DNA of 23,536 bases from a virus, in the IMG/VR virus record IMGVR_UViG_3300033148_008901, positions 1-23,536 of that record; one strand, given 5' to 3'. The notes beneath the pieces were generated by a model. That model made no database searches. It had not been told where the DNA came from and saw only the letters and a program-made list of their open reading frames with translations. Each line of letters starts with the position of its first letter. The first letter of the stretch is position 1. The position numbers and the translations under genes were made by a program. Below, piece after piece: positions 14,710-21,493 of this stretch.

Positions 14710-15765
14710 ATGGGATACCTTATCAGAAAAACGCGCGGGGGGAAAAAGTACGGCAGTTACATTGCCTGCTGGAAGACCGATGACGGATGGGTGCGGCGTT
14801 CCACCCGCACCCGCAACCGCAAGTTGGCGCTGAAAAAGCTGGCCCAATACGAGATGAGCACGGAGTTTCCCGGCGCCGCCATCGCCGTGCCCCAATTTAG
14901 GGATTTTGCCGCGGAATACCTCAACTGGTGCGCCGCCAATAAAAAATACTCCACTTGGGACGGGGAGCGGCGGCTGATGCCCCGCATGGTCGAGCGGTGG
15001 GGACACGAGCGACTCGACTACGTGGACGCCGCTTCGATCAGCAAATACGTCGAGCACCGCCGACGCCAGGGAGTACGGGCCTCCAGCATCAACCGCGAGA
15101 TGAGTATGCTGCGCAGCATGTTCGAACTCGCGGTGCTGCGCCACCGGGCGGCGGTCGTGCCGCAGATTCCCCGGTTGCGCGAGTCAGACTCGGAGCGCCG
15201 CGCCACCCTCCCGTCCGGGTTCTGTATGGCCGATGTGCTGAAGCACATCAACCCCAGGGCGCGGCTGGCCGCCCTCACGATGTATCACACCGGTATGCGT
15301 CGCGGCAGCGTGTGCTCTCTCACCTGGGATATGATTGATCTCGAGGCCGGCCTGATGCAGCTCCCACCCGCGCATCTAAAACAGGGACGTGCCCACGACG
15401 TGTGGATGAGTGATGAGCTTATTAAAGAGTTCTCGCGCGTGCCTGTCCAAAAACGGACAGGCAAAATATTCACTGGCCACGCCTCCACGCTGACCAGGTA
15501 TCTGCGCTCGGCCATGATCGCGGCCGGGTTTTACAGGCCGGGGAGCGTGTGTCACGCCCTCCGGCACCAGTTCGCCACCGACATGCTACGCCGCGGAGTG
15601 GACCCCCGCACGGTGCAGGAGCTGTGCGGCTGGGCGACCATGAGCATGGTGGAACTTTATGCCCACACCTCGGCCGAGCGCCAGCGGGCGGCGGTGCGCG
15701 GCCGCACTGCGGGTCGGGGTAAGGTGGTCCGGCCCAATTTCGGTGGGAGGAGCGGCGATGAATGA
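14710..15765 (+). CDS. int: Tyrosine recombinase integrase
   Basis: 351 residues from ATG 14710, chosen for GGAGGTG five bases upstream; an ATG at 14626 would add 28 residues with no domain. It has an N-terminal arm-binding region (about 1-55, basic), a core-binding SAM-like domain (60-150), and a catalytic domain with R197 (TGMRRG), K224 (HLKQGR), H282/R285 (HALRH), W308 and nucleophile Y317 (ELYAHTS). All key residues are present, so it should be active in phage integration and excision. The gene ends directly before the candidate attP, the usual arrangement. Confidence 0.95.
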   Translation: MGYLIRKTRGGKKYGSYIACWKTDDGWVRRSTRTRNRKLALKKLAQYEMSTEFPGAAIAVPQFRDFAAEYLNWCAANKKYSTWDGERRLMPRMVERWGHERLDYVDAASISKYVEHRRRQGVRASSINREMSMLRSMFELAVLRHRAAVVPQIPRLRESDSERRATLPSGFCMADVLKHINPRARLAALTMYHTGMRRGSVCSLTWDMIDLEAGLMQLPPAHLKQGRAHDVWMSDELIKEFSRVPVQKRTGKIFTGHASTLTRYLRSAMIAAGFYRPGSVCHALRHQFATDMLRRGVDPRTVQELCGWATMSMVELYAHTSAERQRAAVRGRTAGRGKVVRPNFGGRSGDE

Positions 15766-15770
15766 GGCGC

Positions 15771-15796
15771 GTCCTTGTGCCCTATGTGTGCCCCAC
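15771..15796 (+). repeat. Direct repeat copy 1 (candidate integrase arm site)
   Basis: A 26-base sequence beginning GTCCTTGTGCC and ending TGTGCCCCAC, identical to 15956-15981. It contains two TGTGCCC steps in tandem, like paired arm-binding sites. Confidence 0.8.
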
Positions 15797-15830
15797 TCTC
15801 TCAATCCCTCTGTAATTACCGCCTTTAGAT

Positions 15831-15864
15831 GCGGACAATCAATCCGCAAGCCGCAGGTTCGAGT
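15831..15864 (+). other. tRNA-like core of candidate attP
   Basis: GCGGA-CAATCAA-TCCGC (15831-15847) has the 5-bp stem and 7-base loop of an anticodon arm, then AAGCC, then GCAGGTTCGAGT as at the start of a T-arm. After this the match to a tRNA 3' end stops (ACATTTGG). Position 33 of the loop is A, not T, and the T-stem cannot close, so it is a fragment, not a tRNA gene. Confidence 0.5.
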
Positions 15865-15955
15865 ACATTTGGCCGCGGCAGGATTCCATCAAAATCAGGC
15901 TCTTACCGGACAGGGCAAATCACCAATACCACAGCCCACGCACGCCACCGGCGCA

Positions 15956-15981
15956 GTCCTTGTGCCCTATGTGTGCCCCAC
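15956..15981 (+). repeat. Direct repeat copy 2 (candidate integrase arm site)
   Basis: Perfect 26-base copy of 15771-15796, 185 bases downstream in the same orientation. Confidence 0.8.
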
Positions 15982-16110
15982 CACAAATATCTATAGAGAG
16001 AAAATGGGAGTGCGGGGTCCGTCCCTTTCCAAAAAGCGACCACCCCGGACGGATACAAAAAATCTTTGTAGCAGACACTACTCCAAGAAGTCCCGATCAG
16101 GGGGCCAATA

Positions 16111-16338
16111 ATGCAACTGACGGTGAAAGATAAAAAACGGATCGAGGCGAGGTTCAGGCAGGCGCGGGCAGAATTCAAGAGACTGATGGAAGAGACCCGG
16201 GCGCTCAACGAGCAGATACGCCGCCTGGGACAGGACAATCTACGACACGGAAGGAAAGTCGGCGGCCGAGGGGCCGAGGGAGGAGAAAGATGCGAAAAAC
16301 CGAGCAAAAAAGAAATGGAAAACCCAAGCAGCGGGTGA
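16111..16338 (+). CDS. Small charged coiled-coil protein
   Basis: 75 residues; AGGGGG lies six bases before the ATG. Residues 5-42 form a highly charged helix (KDKKRIEARFRQARAEFKRLMEE), then a Gly/Arg-rich tail. It overlaps the next gene by 49 bases in another frame. No family recognised. Confidence 0.6.
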   Translation: MQLTVKDKKRIEARFRQARAEFKRLMEETRALNEQIRRLGQDNLRHGRKVGGRGAEGGERCEKPSKKEMENPSSG

Positions 16339-16541
16339 CCGCCACTCTCTACCTGGGAGAGGCCCTGCCCCGGCTGCGAAGCAAGACCGTGCGGGAGATC
16401 ATCACACCGGAAGGAGACCATCTGGATGGTCCGGTTCATACCTTCCAGAAAGAGGATGTGGATTACGCCCTGGGAAACGGCTATATCCTGCGCATCAAGG
16501 GCGCCGCGGTCCATAGGGCGGAAGTGCTCCGGAAAACATGA
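16290..16541 (+). CDS. Small hypothetical early protein
   Basis: 83 residues with GGGAGGAG upstream. The N-terminus is basic (RKTEQKRNGKPKQR), then a small beta-rich domain (VTATLYLGEALPRLR, VDYALGNGYILRIKGAAV). The stop overlaps an ATG at 16538. Possibly nucleic-acid binding given the basic end; no family recognised. Confidence 0.65.
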   Translation: MRKTEQKRNGKPKQRVTATLYLGEALPRLRSKTVREIITPEGDHLDGPVHTFQKEDVDYALGNGYILRIKGAAVHRAEVLRKT

Positions 16542-16552
16542 AAGGAGAAAAA

Positions 16553-16807
16553 ATGGAAAAGAACAGCGCGGAAAAAACCGAGCAGACCACAGTGTTGGGC
16601 AAATATCCCACGGACGCGATCTGTGACGCCGCCCGCAGGGTGGTGAGTACAAAGCGGGTGTTCGACTTGTTTACTGCCGCGGAGAAAAATTCAACGGCCT
16701 ATCCACGGGACTTCGAGTTGTTGAAAGAGGCCACCGGGATAGAGTCCACCTCGGAGGCCTTCCGGGCCTACATGTTGGCCATGGAAGATTTGGAGCGGAT
16801 AGTATAA
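16553..16807 (+). CDS. Small helical hypothetical protein
   Basis: 84 residues from ATG 16553, chosen because AAAGGAG sits at the right distance; ATG 16538 would add five residues. Predominantly helical (TDAICDAARRVVSTKRVFDLFTAAE, SEAFRAYMLAMEDLERIV). It precedes the replication-initiator-like gene by 12 bases. No family recognised. Confidence 0.68.
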   Translation: MEKNSAEKTEQTTVLGKYPTDAICDAARRVVSTKRVFDLFTAAEKNSTAYPRDFELLKEATGIESTSEAFRAYMLAMEDLERIV

Positions 16808-16819
16808 GGGCCAGTAGAT

Positions 16820-18169
16820 ATGCGCTACGTGCCGTTTGATCCCAGGACCTATTCGGATGCCAAGTTCCTGCGCCTATCCGGGCCGCAACCCAACGCCCGG
16901 GACCTGTTCATATTCCTCATCCAGGGCACAGTGACCACCGCTCTACCGGGACTGATAAAAGCCGGCCCGGGCACCCTGGCCGAGCACCTGGGCTGGGATA
17001 TTAATCAAACGGGCCGTTTATTGGCTGAACTAATGAGCGTACACAACGAAAAGGCTGGTGAAACCCCACTGGTGAAATACGATCCGGTCCACCACATCAT
17101 ACGGCTGCCCAAGTGCTTCAAGTACGAAAAACCCCGCAATGAGAATGCGCTGATTGCATGGGCACGTGTGTTCGACGAGCTTCCCGACTGCAAGCTGAAG
17201 CTGGAGTATTGGCACGACCTGAAAAAGTTGTGTGACGAGATGGGCGGCAACTTCCCAAAATACTTTAGCAACACCTTTGGGAACGGGAAAACCCCGTTTT
17301 TAACACCCGAACAAACGGGCGAACAAACGGGCGAACAAACGGGCGAACAAACACCAGGAACGAACAGGTCAACAAACAAGCCATTTACGAAACACACAAC
17401 AACATCTTCATCTTCAGACTCAAACTCATTATCAACAACAACAAGGGGCGGCGGCAACACCGCGGCGGGGGGCGGCAAGAACGGCTCCGGATTCGTGCCC
17501 GGTGTTGTTGATAATGAACACCAGGAAAACGGAGAGAAAATCTCCAACCCGGGGAGAAAGGAGGACGAGCTGCTGGTCTCCGGCCTGGTGGAACTGGGGC
17601 TGACACGCGCCCGGGCCCTGCTGGAGACTGAGCGGCGCGGGCCGGAACACTGCCGCCGGGCGCTGGAGTGGACCCAGTCCAAGGCCCGTGCTAACCCTGC
17701 GGGGTATTTTTTACAAGTGGTGAAAAATCACCACCTCGACCCGTCCCCGGCCGAGCGCCAACGGGCGGCGGAAAAAAAACAGCTGGAAGCGGCTGAGACG
17801 GCCCGGGAAGAGCGGCGGCGGGCCCACGCCCTCCGGAAGCGAAAAGCGGCAGAGGAGGCAACTGAGGAGGCACAGGCGGCGGAAATGGAAGCCCGTTGGG
17901 AGGCGCTTACGGAACCGGAGCGGGAGGAGCGGCTCGAGCGGGCCCGGGCTGGGCTCCCCCCGCGGCTGCGACTGAATGAGTATGTGGTAAAGAACACCGC
18001 CATCGCTCAGATGGAGGAACCCACGGGGGACCAGGTTGAACCCTCGGGAGGACGCGTATCGTCGGGCACGTGCCCGACGCGCTCATGTCTGGCGTGCGGG
18101 TTTGTCTGTGTGGACCCGTCGAAGACCAGGTGCATCAAGTGCGGGGGAAAGCTGGGGAAGCTCACGTGA
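16820..18169 (+). CDS. Replication initiator-like protein (O-type layout) with C-terminal zinc ribbon
   Basis: 449 residues. The N-terminal ~110 residues (MRYVPFDPRTYSDAKFLRLS, later TALPGLIKAGPGTLAEHLG) have the winged-helix pattern of phage replication initiators/replisome organisers. A low-complexity linker (about 160-235) contains tandem GEQT units and Ser/Thr/Gly runs. A DnaD-like or helicase-loader-type helical part follows (about 250-310), then a long Glu/Ala/Arg coiled coil (315-385). It ends in a zinc ribbon (CLACG...CIKCG). DNA encoding the linker holds tandem 12-mers and an inverted repeat, the lambda O/ori arrangement. Initiator role is inferred from layout and position in the early region. 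Confidence 0.7.
   Translation: MRYVPFDPRTYSDAKFLRLSGPQPNARDLFIFLIQGTVTTALPGLIKAGPGTLAEHLGWDINQTGRLLAELMSVHNEKAGETPLVKYDPVHHIIRLPKCFKYEKPRNENALIAWARVFDELPDCKLKLEYWHDLKKLCDEMGGNFPKYFSNTFGNGKTPFLTPEQTGEQTGEQTGEQTPGTNRSTNKPFTKHTTTSSSSDSNSLSTTTRGGGNTAAGGGKNGSGFVPGVVDNEHQENGEKISNPGRKEDELLVSGLVELGLTRARALLETERRGPEHCRRALEWTQSKARANPAGYFLQVVKNHHLDPSPAERQRAAEKKQLEAAETAREERRRAHALRKRKAAEEATEEAQAAEMEARWEALTEPEREERLERARAGLPPRLRLNEYVVKNTAIAQMEEPTGDQVEPSGGRVSSGTCPTRSCLACGFVCVDPSKTRCIKCGGKLGKLT
17308..17352 (+). repeat. Tandem 12-bp iterons (candidate origin core)
   Basis: CGAACAAACGGG occurs three times back to back (17308-17319, 17320-17331, 17332-17343), followed by a partial fourth copy (17344-17352). An A/C-rich low-GC tract follows to about 17450. 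Iterons inside an initiator gene followed by an easily melted tract match the lambda-type origin; the repeats also encode GEQT units, so protein-level repetition is the alternative. Confidence 0.6.
17426..17517. repeat. 15-bp perfect inverted repeat next to the iterons
   Basis: TCATTATCAACAACA at 17426-17440 is the exact reverse complement of 17503-17517, separated by 62 GC-rich bases. It lies inside the initiator-like coding frame, just after the A/C-rich tract, as inverted repeats do in lambda-type origins. Confidence 0.65.
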
Positions 18170-18242
18170 CGCCCAGGAGACGTTCCCCAGGCGCTACAAA
18201 ATAAATTTGCCATAAAGGGCAAAGGATAGAAGGATAGGCGGT

Positions 18243-18911
18243 TTGACTCCATACTATCAGGGCGACGGGGTGACTCTTTATAATGGAGACGCCAGGGAGA
18301 TCATATCTTCTCTGGGCTCTTTCGACTCCCTGATAACCGACCCTGTTTGGCCGAACGCACTAAAAACTCTCAAGGGATCGGAAAAACCCTTTGAACTTTT
18401 GAGTCAAACCCTCACCGCTCCGGGATGGAATGCAGAGCGCCTGGCTCTTCATCTGGGGTGCAACTCCGACCCTCGATTTTTAAGAGCGGTTCCCGACTCC
18501 TGGCCCTTTTTCCGTACCGTTTCCATGGATTACGCCATCCCATATTATCGAGGTCCTCTCCTATACACGGGAGACACGGTGTATTTATTCGGGAAAGTCT
18601 CCCTCGTGTGGACGGGGGCGCGGGTTATTCCCGGACGAGCCCTCTCTAATTCTAATAGGAAAAAGGAAAGAGTTTATGGACATCCCTGCTCGCGACATCT
18701 CACACATGCAAGGTGGCTTGTTAAGTGGTGGGGAGGCCCTGTTGTTTGCGATCCTTTTTGTGGCTCAGGAACCACTCTCTTGGCGGCCAAGGAACACGGT
18801 TGTTCGGCAATCGGGATCGAGATTGAGGAAAAATACTGCGAGCTCGCGGCTCTGCGGTTATCTCAATTAACTCTCCCTTTGATTTACGAGAAGGGAGGTA
18901 GGGCAATATGA
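18243..18911 (+). CDS. DNA methyltransferase (N4/N6 type, beta-like motif order)
   Basis: 222 residues from a TTG start; AAGGAT is about seven bases upstream. Motif IV is DPVWP (33-37), an altered form of DPPY/W. Motif I DPFCGSGTT (170-178) with an acidic strand end GIEIEE is C-terminal, preceded by HPCSRHLTHARWLVKWW, equivalent to the HP..KP helix. The IV-before-I order is the beta class of amino-methyltransferases. It would methylate phage or host DNA, most likely for protection from restriction; no restriction endonuclease is visible, so it looks solitary. The target site cannot be read. The stop overlaps the next ATG. Confidence 0.87.
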   Translation: MTPYYQGDGVTLYNGDAREIISSLGSFDSLITDPVWPNALKTLKGSEKPFELLSQTLTAPGWNAERLALHLGCNSDPRFLRAVPDSWPFFRTVSMDYAIPYYRGPLLYTGDTVYLFGKVSLVWTGARVIPGRALSNSNRKKERVYGHPCSRHLTHARWLVKWWGGPVVCDPFCGSGTTLLAAKEHGCSAIGIEIEEKYCELAALRLSQLTLPLIYEKGGRAI

Positions 18912-19300
18912 TTATCTCTTTTGCCTGGACCGTGCCCGCCCTTCTTGCCGGGAGAAAAACCCGGACCCGTCGGCAATGGACGGATGAGTACGCATCCCGT
19001 TTCAAGAAAAATATGATAGTGGACGCTTACAACCGTTCTCCGAGACATGGCGGTAAAAAGGTTGCCTCGATCCGGTTGACCGCCAATCCTATAAAGATTC
19101 CAATTAAGATTATGCCGGACGAGGACTTTGAAAAAGAGGGGTTCGCCTACTTTCTCGAAAATCCGGACCAGATACCTAGACGTGGCTTGTTAAACTACGG
19201 CATTCGGGATCCGTGGCGCGTGTTCAGGATATGGCGCGCGGCGGGCGGCGACTACTGGATTGTGGACTTTGAGATGGTGGAGGTTTTTAATTTTGACTAA
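18908..19300 (+). CDS. ASCH-domain (PUA-like) protein
   Basis: 130 residues with GGGAGGT upstream, overlapping the methyltransferase by four bases. The N-terminus MIISFAWTVPALLAGRKTRTRRQW is the hallmark of ASCH domains (SF...AL..G.KT.TRR), a PUA-like fold that binds RNA or modified nucleotides. A beta-rich remainder ends WIVDFEMVEVF, also usual for the family. The tight coupling to a methyltransferase suggests it may read or process the same modified nucleic acid; that is inference. Confidence 0.78.
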   Translation: MIISFAWTVPALLAGRKTRTRRQWTDEYASRFKKNMIVDAYNRSPRHGGKKVASIRLTANPIKIPIKIMPDEDFEKEGFAYFLENPDQIPRRGLLNYGIRDPWRVFRIWRAAGGDYWIVDFEMVEVFNFD

Positions 19301-19574
19301 GACGGAGAGTGCGCGGCGGCGTGAGCACAAAATCAGGGAGTGGAGCGCCCAGCCACCGCCGTGCTACGAGACCCTCGAATTCCAGCGGTTCGTCCGCTAC
19401 TCAAAACCCGGCAAGGCCGCCCTCCTCCGGTTCGCCGACGGCCGCGAGGAATGGCTGCCGCTTTTTGCACTGCGCGGCCTCGAGCTTTACCAGGAAGGAC
19501 ACTACGACGGGAGGGTCGAGGTGTTATGCGAGTGGATAAAGAAAAAAGGATTGTGGGATTTTCAAGGGGAATGA
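19293..19574 (+). CDS. Small hypothetical early protein
   Basis: 93 residues from TTG 19293, which overlaps the previous stop and has GGAGG ten bases upstream; a longer frame begins at 19260 inside the ASCH gene without an SD. Basic N-terminus, then a compact alpha/beta domain (AALLRFADGREEWLPLFALRGLELY, VEVLCEWIKKKGLWDF). No family recognised. Confidence 0.62.
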   Translation: MTKTESARRREHKIREWSAQPPPCYETLEFQRFVRYSKPGKAALLRFADGREEWLPLFALRGLELYQEGHYDGRVEVLCEWIKKKGLWDFQGE

Positions 19575-19576
19575 CG

Positions 19577-19843
19577 ATGAAAAAAATAAACAAGGTTCTA
19601 TGTATGGGCGTCAAAGACGAGCTAGGTTGGAAAACAAAAAAGCTCACCCGCGCCGGTTGGGGAGTGAGCTACCTTTACACGAGGCCGCACTCAGGCGGTT
19701 GCCGCGAACACTCCTATGTGGCCGGGAGTAGCGGTTCCGGCTGGAATCTACCAGCGGCGATTCTGGTAGCGCTGGCATGGAGAATAAATGGGGCCCAGAA
19801 CGTGAAGATTCGGAAAAATTATAAAGAGGATTGGGAGGGGTGA
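19577..19843 (+). CDS. Small basic hypothetical protein
   Basis: 88 residues from ATG 19577 (AGGGGA six bases upstream); ATG 19571 overlaps the previous stop and is possible. It contains aromatic and glycine-rich segments (GWGVSYLYTRPHSGGCRE, SGSGWNLPAAILVALAW). No family recognised. Confidence 0.6.
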   Translation: MKKINKVLCMGVKDELGWKTKKLTRAGWGVSYLYTRPHSGGCREHSYVAGSSGSGWNLPAAILVALAWRINGAQNVKIRKNYKEDWEG

Positions 19844-19869
19844 AAGGAGCAACTTAAAGGGGGTTAATT

Positions 19870-20319
19870 ATGCCGAGAAAACAAAGTGATATTTTTTGGG
19901 ATCAAGACGATAGAGTTGAACTTAGATTTAATAATCCCGACGAGGCTGTTGAAGGGATTATTGATGAGATGTATCCAACACCAATAGAAGAAATAGGTGA
20001 TATCACAATTTATGAATATAAGAGAGCGAATATAGAAATGAGTGGAGCGATTGATAATGATAAGGAGCTGATGATTGAGAATATTTACGAACGATTGGAC
20101 GAGGAATATGGGGATCATCAAAATGGAGAATTCCCTGATATACCGCATGATGATCCTGAAATTCAACAAGCCTGGGATAAATTTGTTGAATCTGTTGAAA
20201 AAACTTATGTCCCGTGGGCTTGTGAAAAAACAGGTAATACGATAACAGTTAATGCTTTGGAATGGGTTAAAGAGAATATGCCAGAATGGTTAGAGGGGGA
20301 GAAAAACTTTGAAAAATGA
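19870..20319 (+). CDS. Highly acidic protein of AT-rich, foreign composition
   Basis: 149 residues with AAAGGGGG upstream. By my count it has 39 Asp+Glu against about 14 Lys+Arg, a net charge near -25. The DNA is clearly AT-richer than everything around it, with codons such as GAA, GAT, AAT and ATA instead of GAG, GAC, AAC and ATC used by its neighbours. This marks recent transfer from another genome (a moron). Small, acidic phage proteins include DNA mimics that block restriction or CRISPR proteins; no family is recognised here, so that role is a hypothesis. Confidence 0.78.
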   Translation: MPRKQSDIFWDQDDRVELRFNNPDEAVEGIIDEMYPTPIEEIGDITIYEYKRANIEMSGAIDNDKELMIENIYERLDEEYGDHQNGEFPDIPHDDPEIQQAWDKFVESVEKTYVPWACEKTGNTITVNALEWVKENMPEWLEGEKNFEK

Positions 20320-20378
20320 ACAACCTATATTATAAAGAATATAATGGAGGCAATAGAATATTTACGTGGAGGTGAAAA

Positions 20379-20576
20379 ATGAGCTGGCGTTTTGGCCGTG
20401 AGGATGACCAGAGCATCCGGTTGAATTTCGGGAAGCACCAAGGTGAGTGCTTGCAGGATATTCCCGATAGTTATTTGTGGTGGCTGGAGGAGAACATCGA
20501 GGATGACGAGCTTTTGGACGAGGTTCGGGAGGAGTTGAGTTACCGGGAGAGCACCGGGACCATAATACGAGACTGA
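20379..20576 (+). CDS. DUF3820-like small protein
   Basis: 65 residues with GGAGGTG upstream. The core NFGKHQGECLQDIPDSYLWWLEEN matches the pattern FGKHKG..L.ElPdsYL.WL of DUF3820 proteins, labelled quorum-sensing-regulated virulence factor in databases but also found in phages and next to exonuclease domains. An acidic helical C-terminus follows. A nucleic-acid role is plausible; the biochemical function is not known to me. Confidence 0.72.
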   Translation: MSWRFGREDDQSIRLNFGKHQGECLQDIPDSYLWWLEENIEDDELLDEVREELSYRESTGTIIRD

Positions 20577-20597
20577 ATAAACAGGAGGGAGTGTTAA

Positions 20598-20660
20598 ATG
20601 GACAAACCGACCGGATTTTCAGCGGAGGACCTGGTTACCAAACTGGAGGCGGAGTCATGA
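20598..20660 (+). CDS. 20-residue mini-ORF coupled to the next gene
   Basis: ATG 20598 follows a strong GGAGGGAG and encodes 20 residues (MDKPTGFSAEDLV...), stopping at TGA 20658-20660, which overlaps the next ATG (20657). The SD and overlap indicate that it is translated, probably as a leader for coupled translation or as the remnant of a larger gene. Confidence 0.5.
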   Translation: MDKPTGFSAEDLVTKLEAES

Positions 20661-20998
20661 GTGAAGGTGATTTGAAAATTAAAACAGGCGTGACCGCGCG
20701 CAAGGGCTGCCTGGTGGTCCGCACCACAATTCCCCTGGACTTCATCAAGAACGGCGTTCAATCCATAGCGGTTGAGCGCGAACAGCAAGTAATCATGGAG
20801 GGTTATACCTACGCGCATGATCTCCAACATGATTGGACAGACCTCTGTAAGGCGGCGCTGGCTTACCTCTATTCGGCGATGGGAGATAAATCGAGCGGAG
20901 CCGATACCTGGCCGTGGGACGACGGCTTTAAACCCAAGAACGCGTATCAGGACATGAAGCGTGCTGGGGCCTTGATTGCCGCCGCTCTGGGGCCTTGA
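20657..20998 (+). CDS. Early protein truncated by a 23-bp tandem duplication
   Basis: 113 residues from ATG 20657 (GGAGGCGGAG upstream); a longer frame from 20591 is unsupported. The fold is mixed, with VVRTTIPLDFIKNGVQSIAV then a helical region. The C-terminus runs into a tandem 23-bp duplication (20964-21009) that shifts the frame and ends the protein at LGP. Without one copy the frame reads on through LDRNFDQHVKEADRKYEK to a TGA at 21064-21066, overlapping the next gene start by 11 bases, giving 128 residues. No family recognised. Confidence 0.65.
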   Translation: MSEGDLKIKTGVTARKGCLVVRTTIPLDFIKNGVQSIAVEREQQVIMEGYTYAHDLQHDWTDLCKAALAYLYSAMGDKSSGADTWPWDDGFKPKNAYQDMKRAGALIAAALGP

Positions 20999-21009
20999 TT
21001 GCCGCCGCC
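20964..21009 (+). repeat. 23-bp tandem duplication with frameshift
   Basis: Two adjacent 23-base copies (20964-20986 and 20987-21009), both starting CTGGGGCCTTGATTGCC and differing only in the last base. 23 is not a multiple of three, so the upstream gene is shifted out of frame. Confidence 0.9.
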
Positions 21010-21055
21010 CTGGACAGGAATTTTGACCAGCATGTTAAGGAGGCTGATAGAAAAT

Positions 21056-21316
21056 ATGAAAAATGAAAGAACTGTCGAGCGGCGGAAAAAGGTATACGGC
21101 AAGGAATACCACTGGTTCGTTTGGGAAGATATACCTTTTGAACTTATCGAGTACGGCGACTATTTCCGCCTGCTGGAGCCGAACGGCAAGATTGTCTATG
21201 AAGGGGTCGCGCTTTCTTGCGCGGTCCCTGTCAAGGGGACCTTGTCCAATTATGAGGTCAGGGTTGTGGACTGGGACAAACTTCCCGAGCCGAAACACGA
21301 GATACCTTCGGTATAG
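21056..21316 (+). CDS. Small hypothetical early protein
   Basis: 86 residues from ATG 21056; AAGGAGG lies about 12 bases upstream. The 20999 start would lack an SD. Basic N-terminus (KNERTVERRKKVYGKEYH) followed by a beta-rich region (WFVWEDIPFELIEYGDYFRLLEPNGK). No family recognised. Confidence 0.65.
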   Translation: MKNERTVERRKKVYGKEYHWFVWEDIPFELIEYGDYFRLLEPNGKIVYEGVALSCAVPVKGTLSNYEVRVVDWDKLPEPKHEIPSV

Positions 21317-21349
21317 GGAAAGCGGGGCGGGACTCCGCTCCATCCCGAG
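21315..21349 (+). repeat. Intergenic remnant matching part of the RuvC-like gene
   Basis: 35 bases starting AGGGAAAGCGGGGCGGGAC match 21699-21733 with one mismatch. The second copy codes QGKRGGTPLHPE in the resolvase; this one lies at the 3' edge of the previous gene and codes for nothing complete. It looks like debris from a duplicated or deleted resolvase gene. Confidence 0.8.
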
Positions 21350-21397
21350 TGAGAAAATCCAGGAATGGCCGGATGACCGGAATGATGAGGAGAATAA

Positions 21398-21478
21398 TTG
21401 AGGATCAGGCGGTGCCTGGATTGCGGGAAGGTGCTTGATGACAAGTAGCGGGCACGCCGTCGTTCAGGCAAGAGATGA
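21398..21478 (+). pseudogene. Broken mini zinc-ribbon gene
   Basis: TTG 21398, five bases after GAGGAG, reads RIRRCLDCGKVLDDK, then TAG (21446), then RARRRSGKR and TGA. The CxxC knuckle followed by a basic stretch looks like a small phage zinc-finger protein interrupted by an amber codon and lacking its second CxxC. It is probably decayed; the 177-base stretch 21317-21493 otherwise holds no gene. Confidence 0.4.
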
Positions 21479-21493
21479 AAAAGAGACTATAAA

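Larger units (their letters stand above)
15766..16110 (+). other. Gene-free region holding candidate attP
   Basis: 345 bases without a convincing gene, placed immediately after int. It holds two identical 26-base direct repeats and, between them, a hairpin plus GGTTCGAGT block at 15831-15864 that resembles a tRNA anticodon arm and T-arm start. Repeats as integrase arm sites flanking a tRNA-derived core are the expected attP layout. The region also has a TCCGTCC/GGACGGA inverted repeat near 16018-16042, and it ends with AGGGGG as the SD of the next gene. Confidence 0.65.

Noticed and set aside
15825-15880. A functional tRNA gene in the region after int
   Set aside because: No D-arm or acceptor stem, A at loop position 33, and the T-stem does not close after GGTTCGAGT; only a tRNA-derived fragment is supported.
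15659-16111. Open frame of 150 codons over the att region
   Set aside because: It starts inside int, has no SD, shows no protein-like pattern, and crosses the direct repeats.
17308-17352. CRISPR-like array
   Set aside because: The repeats are contiguous 12-mers without spacers, within a coding frame; iterons or a protein repeat explain them.
20344-20382. 12-codon ORF overlapping the DUF3820-like start
   Set aside because: No SD, and its body is mostly the SD region of the next gene; chance is likely.
21446-21448. Amber codon reassignment, suggested by an in-frame TAG in the mini zinc-finger frame
   Set aside because: Large genes such as terL, portal and int have no internal TAG, so the standard code applies; decay of a small gene is simpler.
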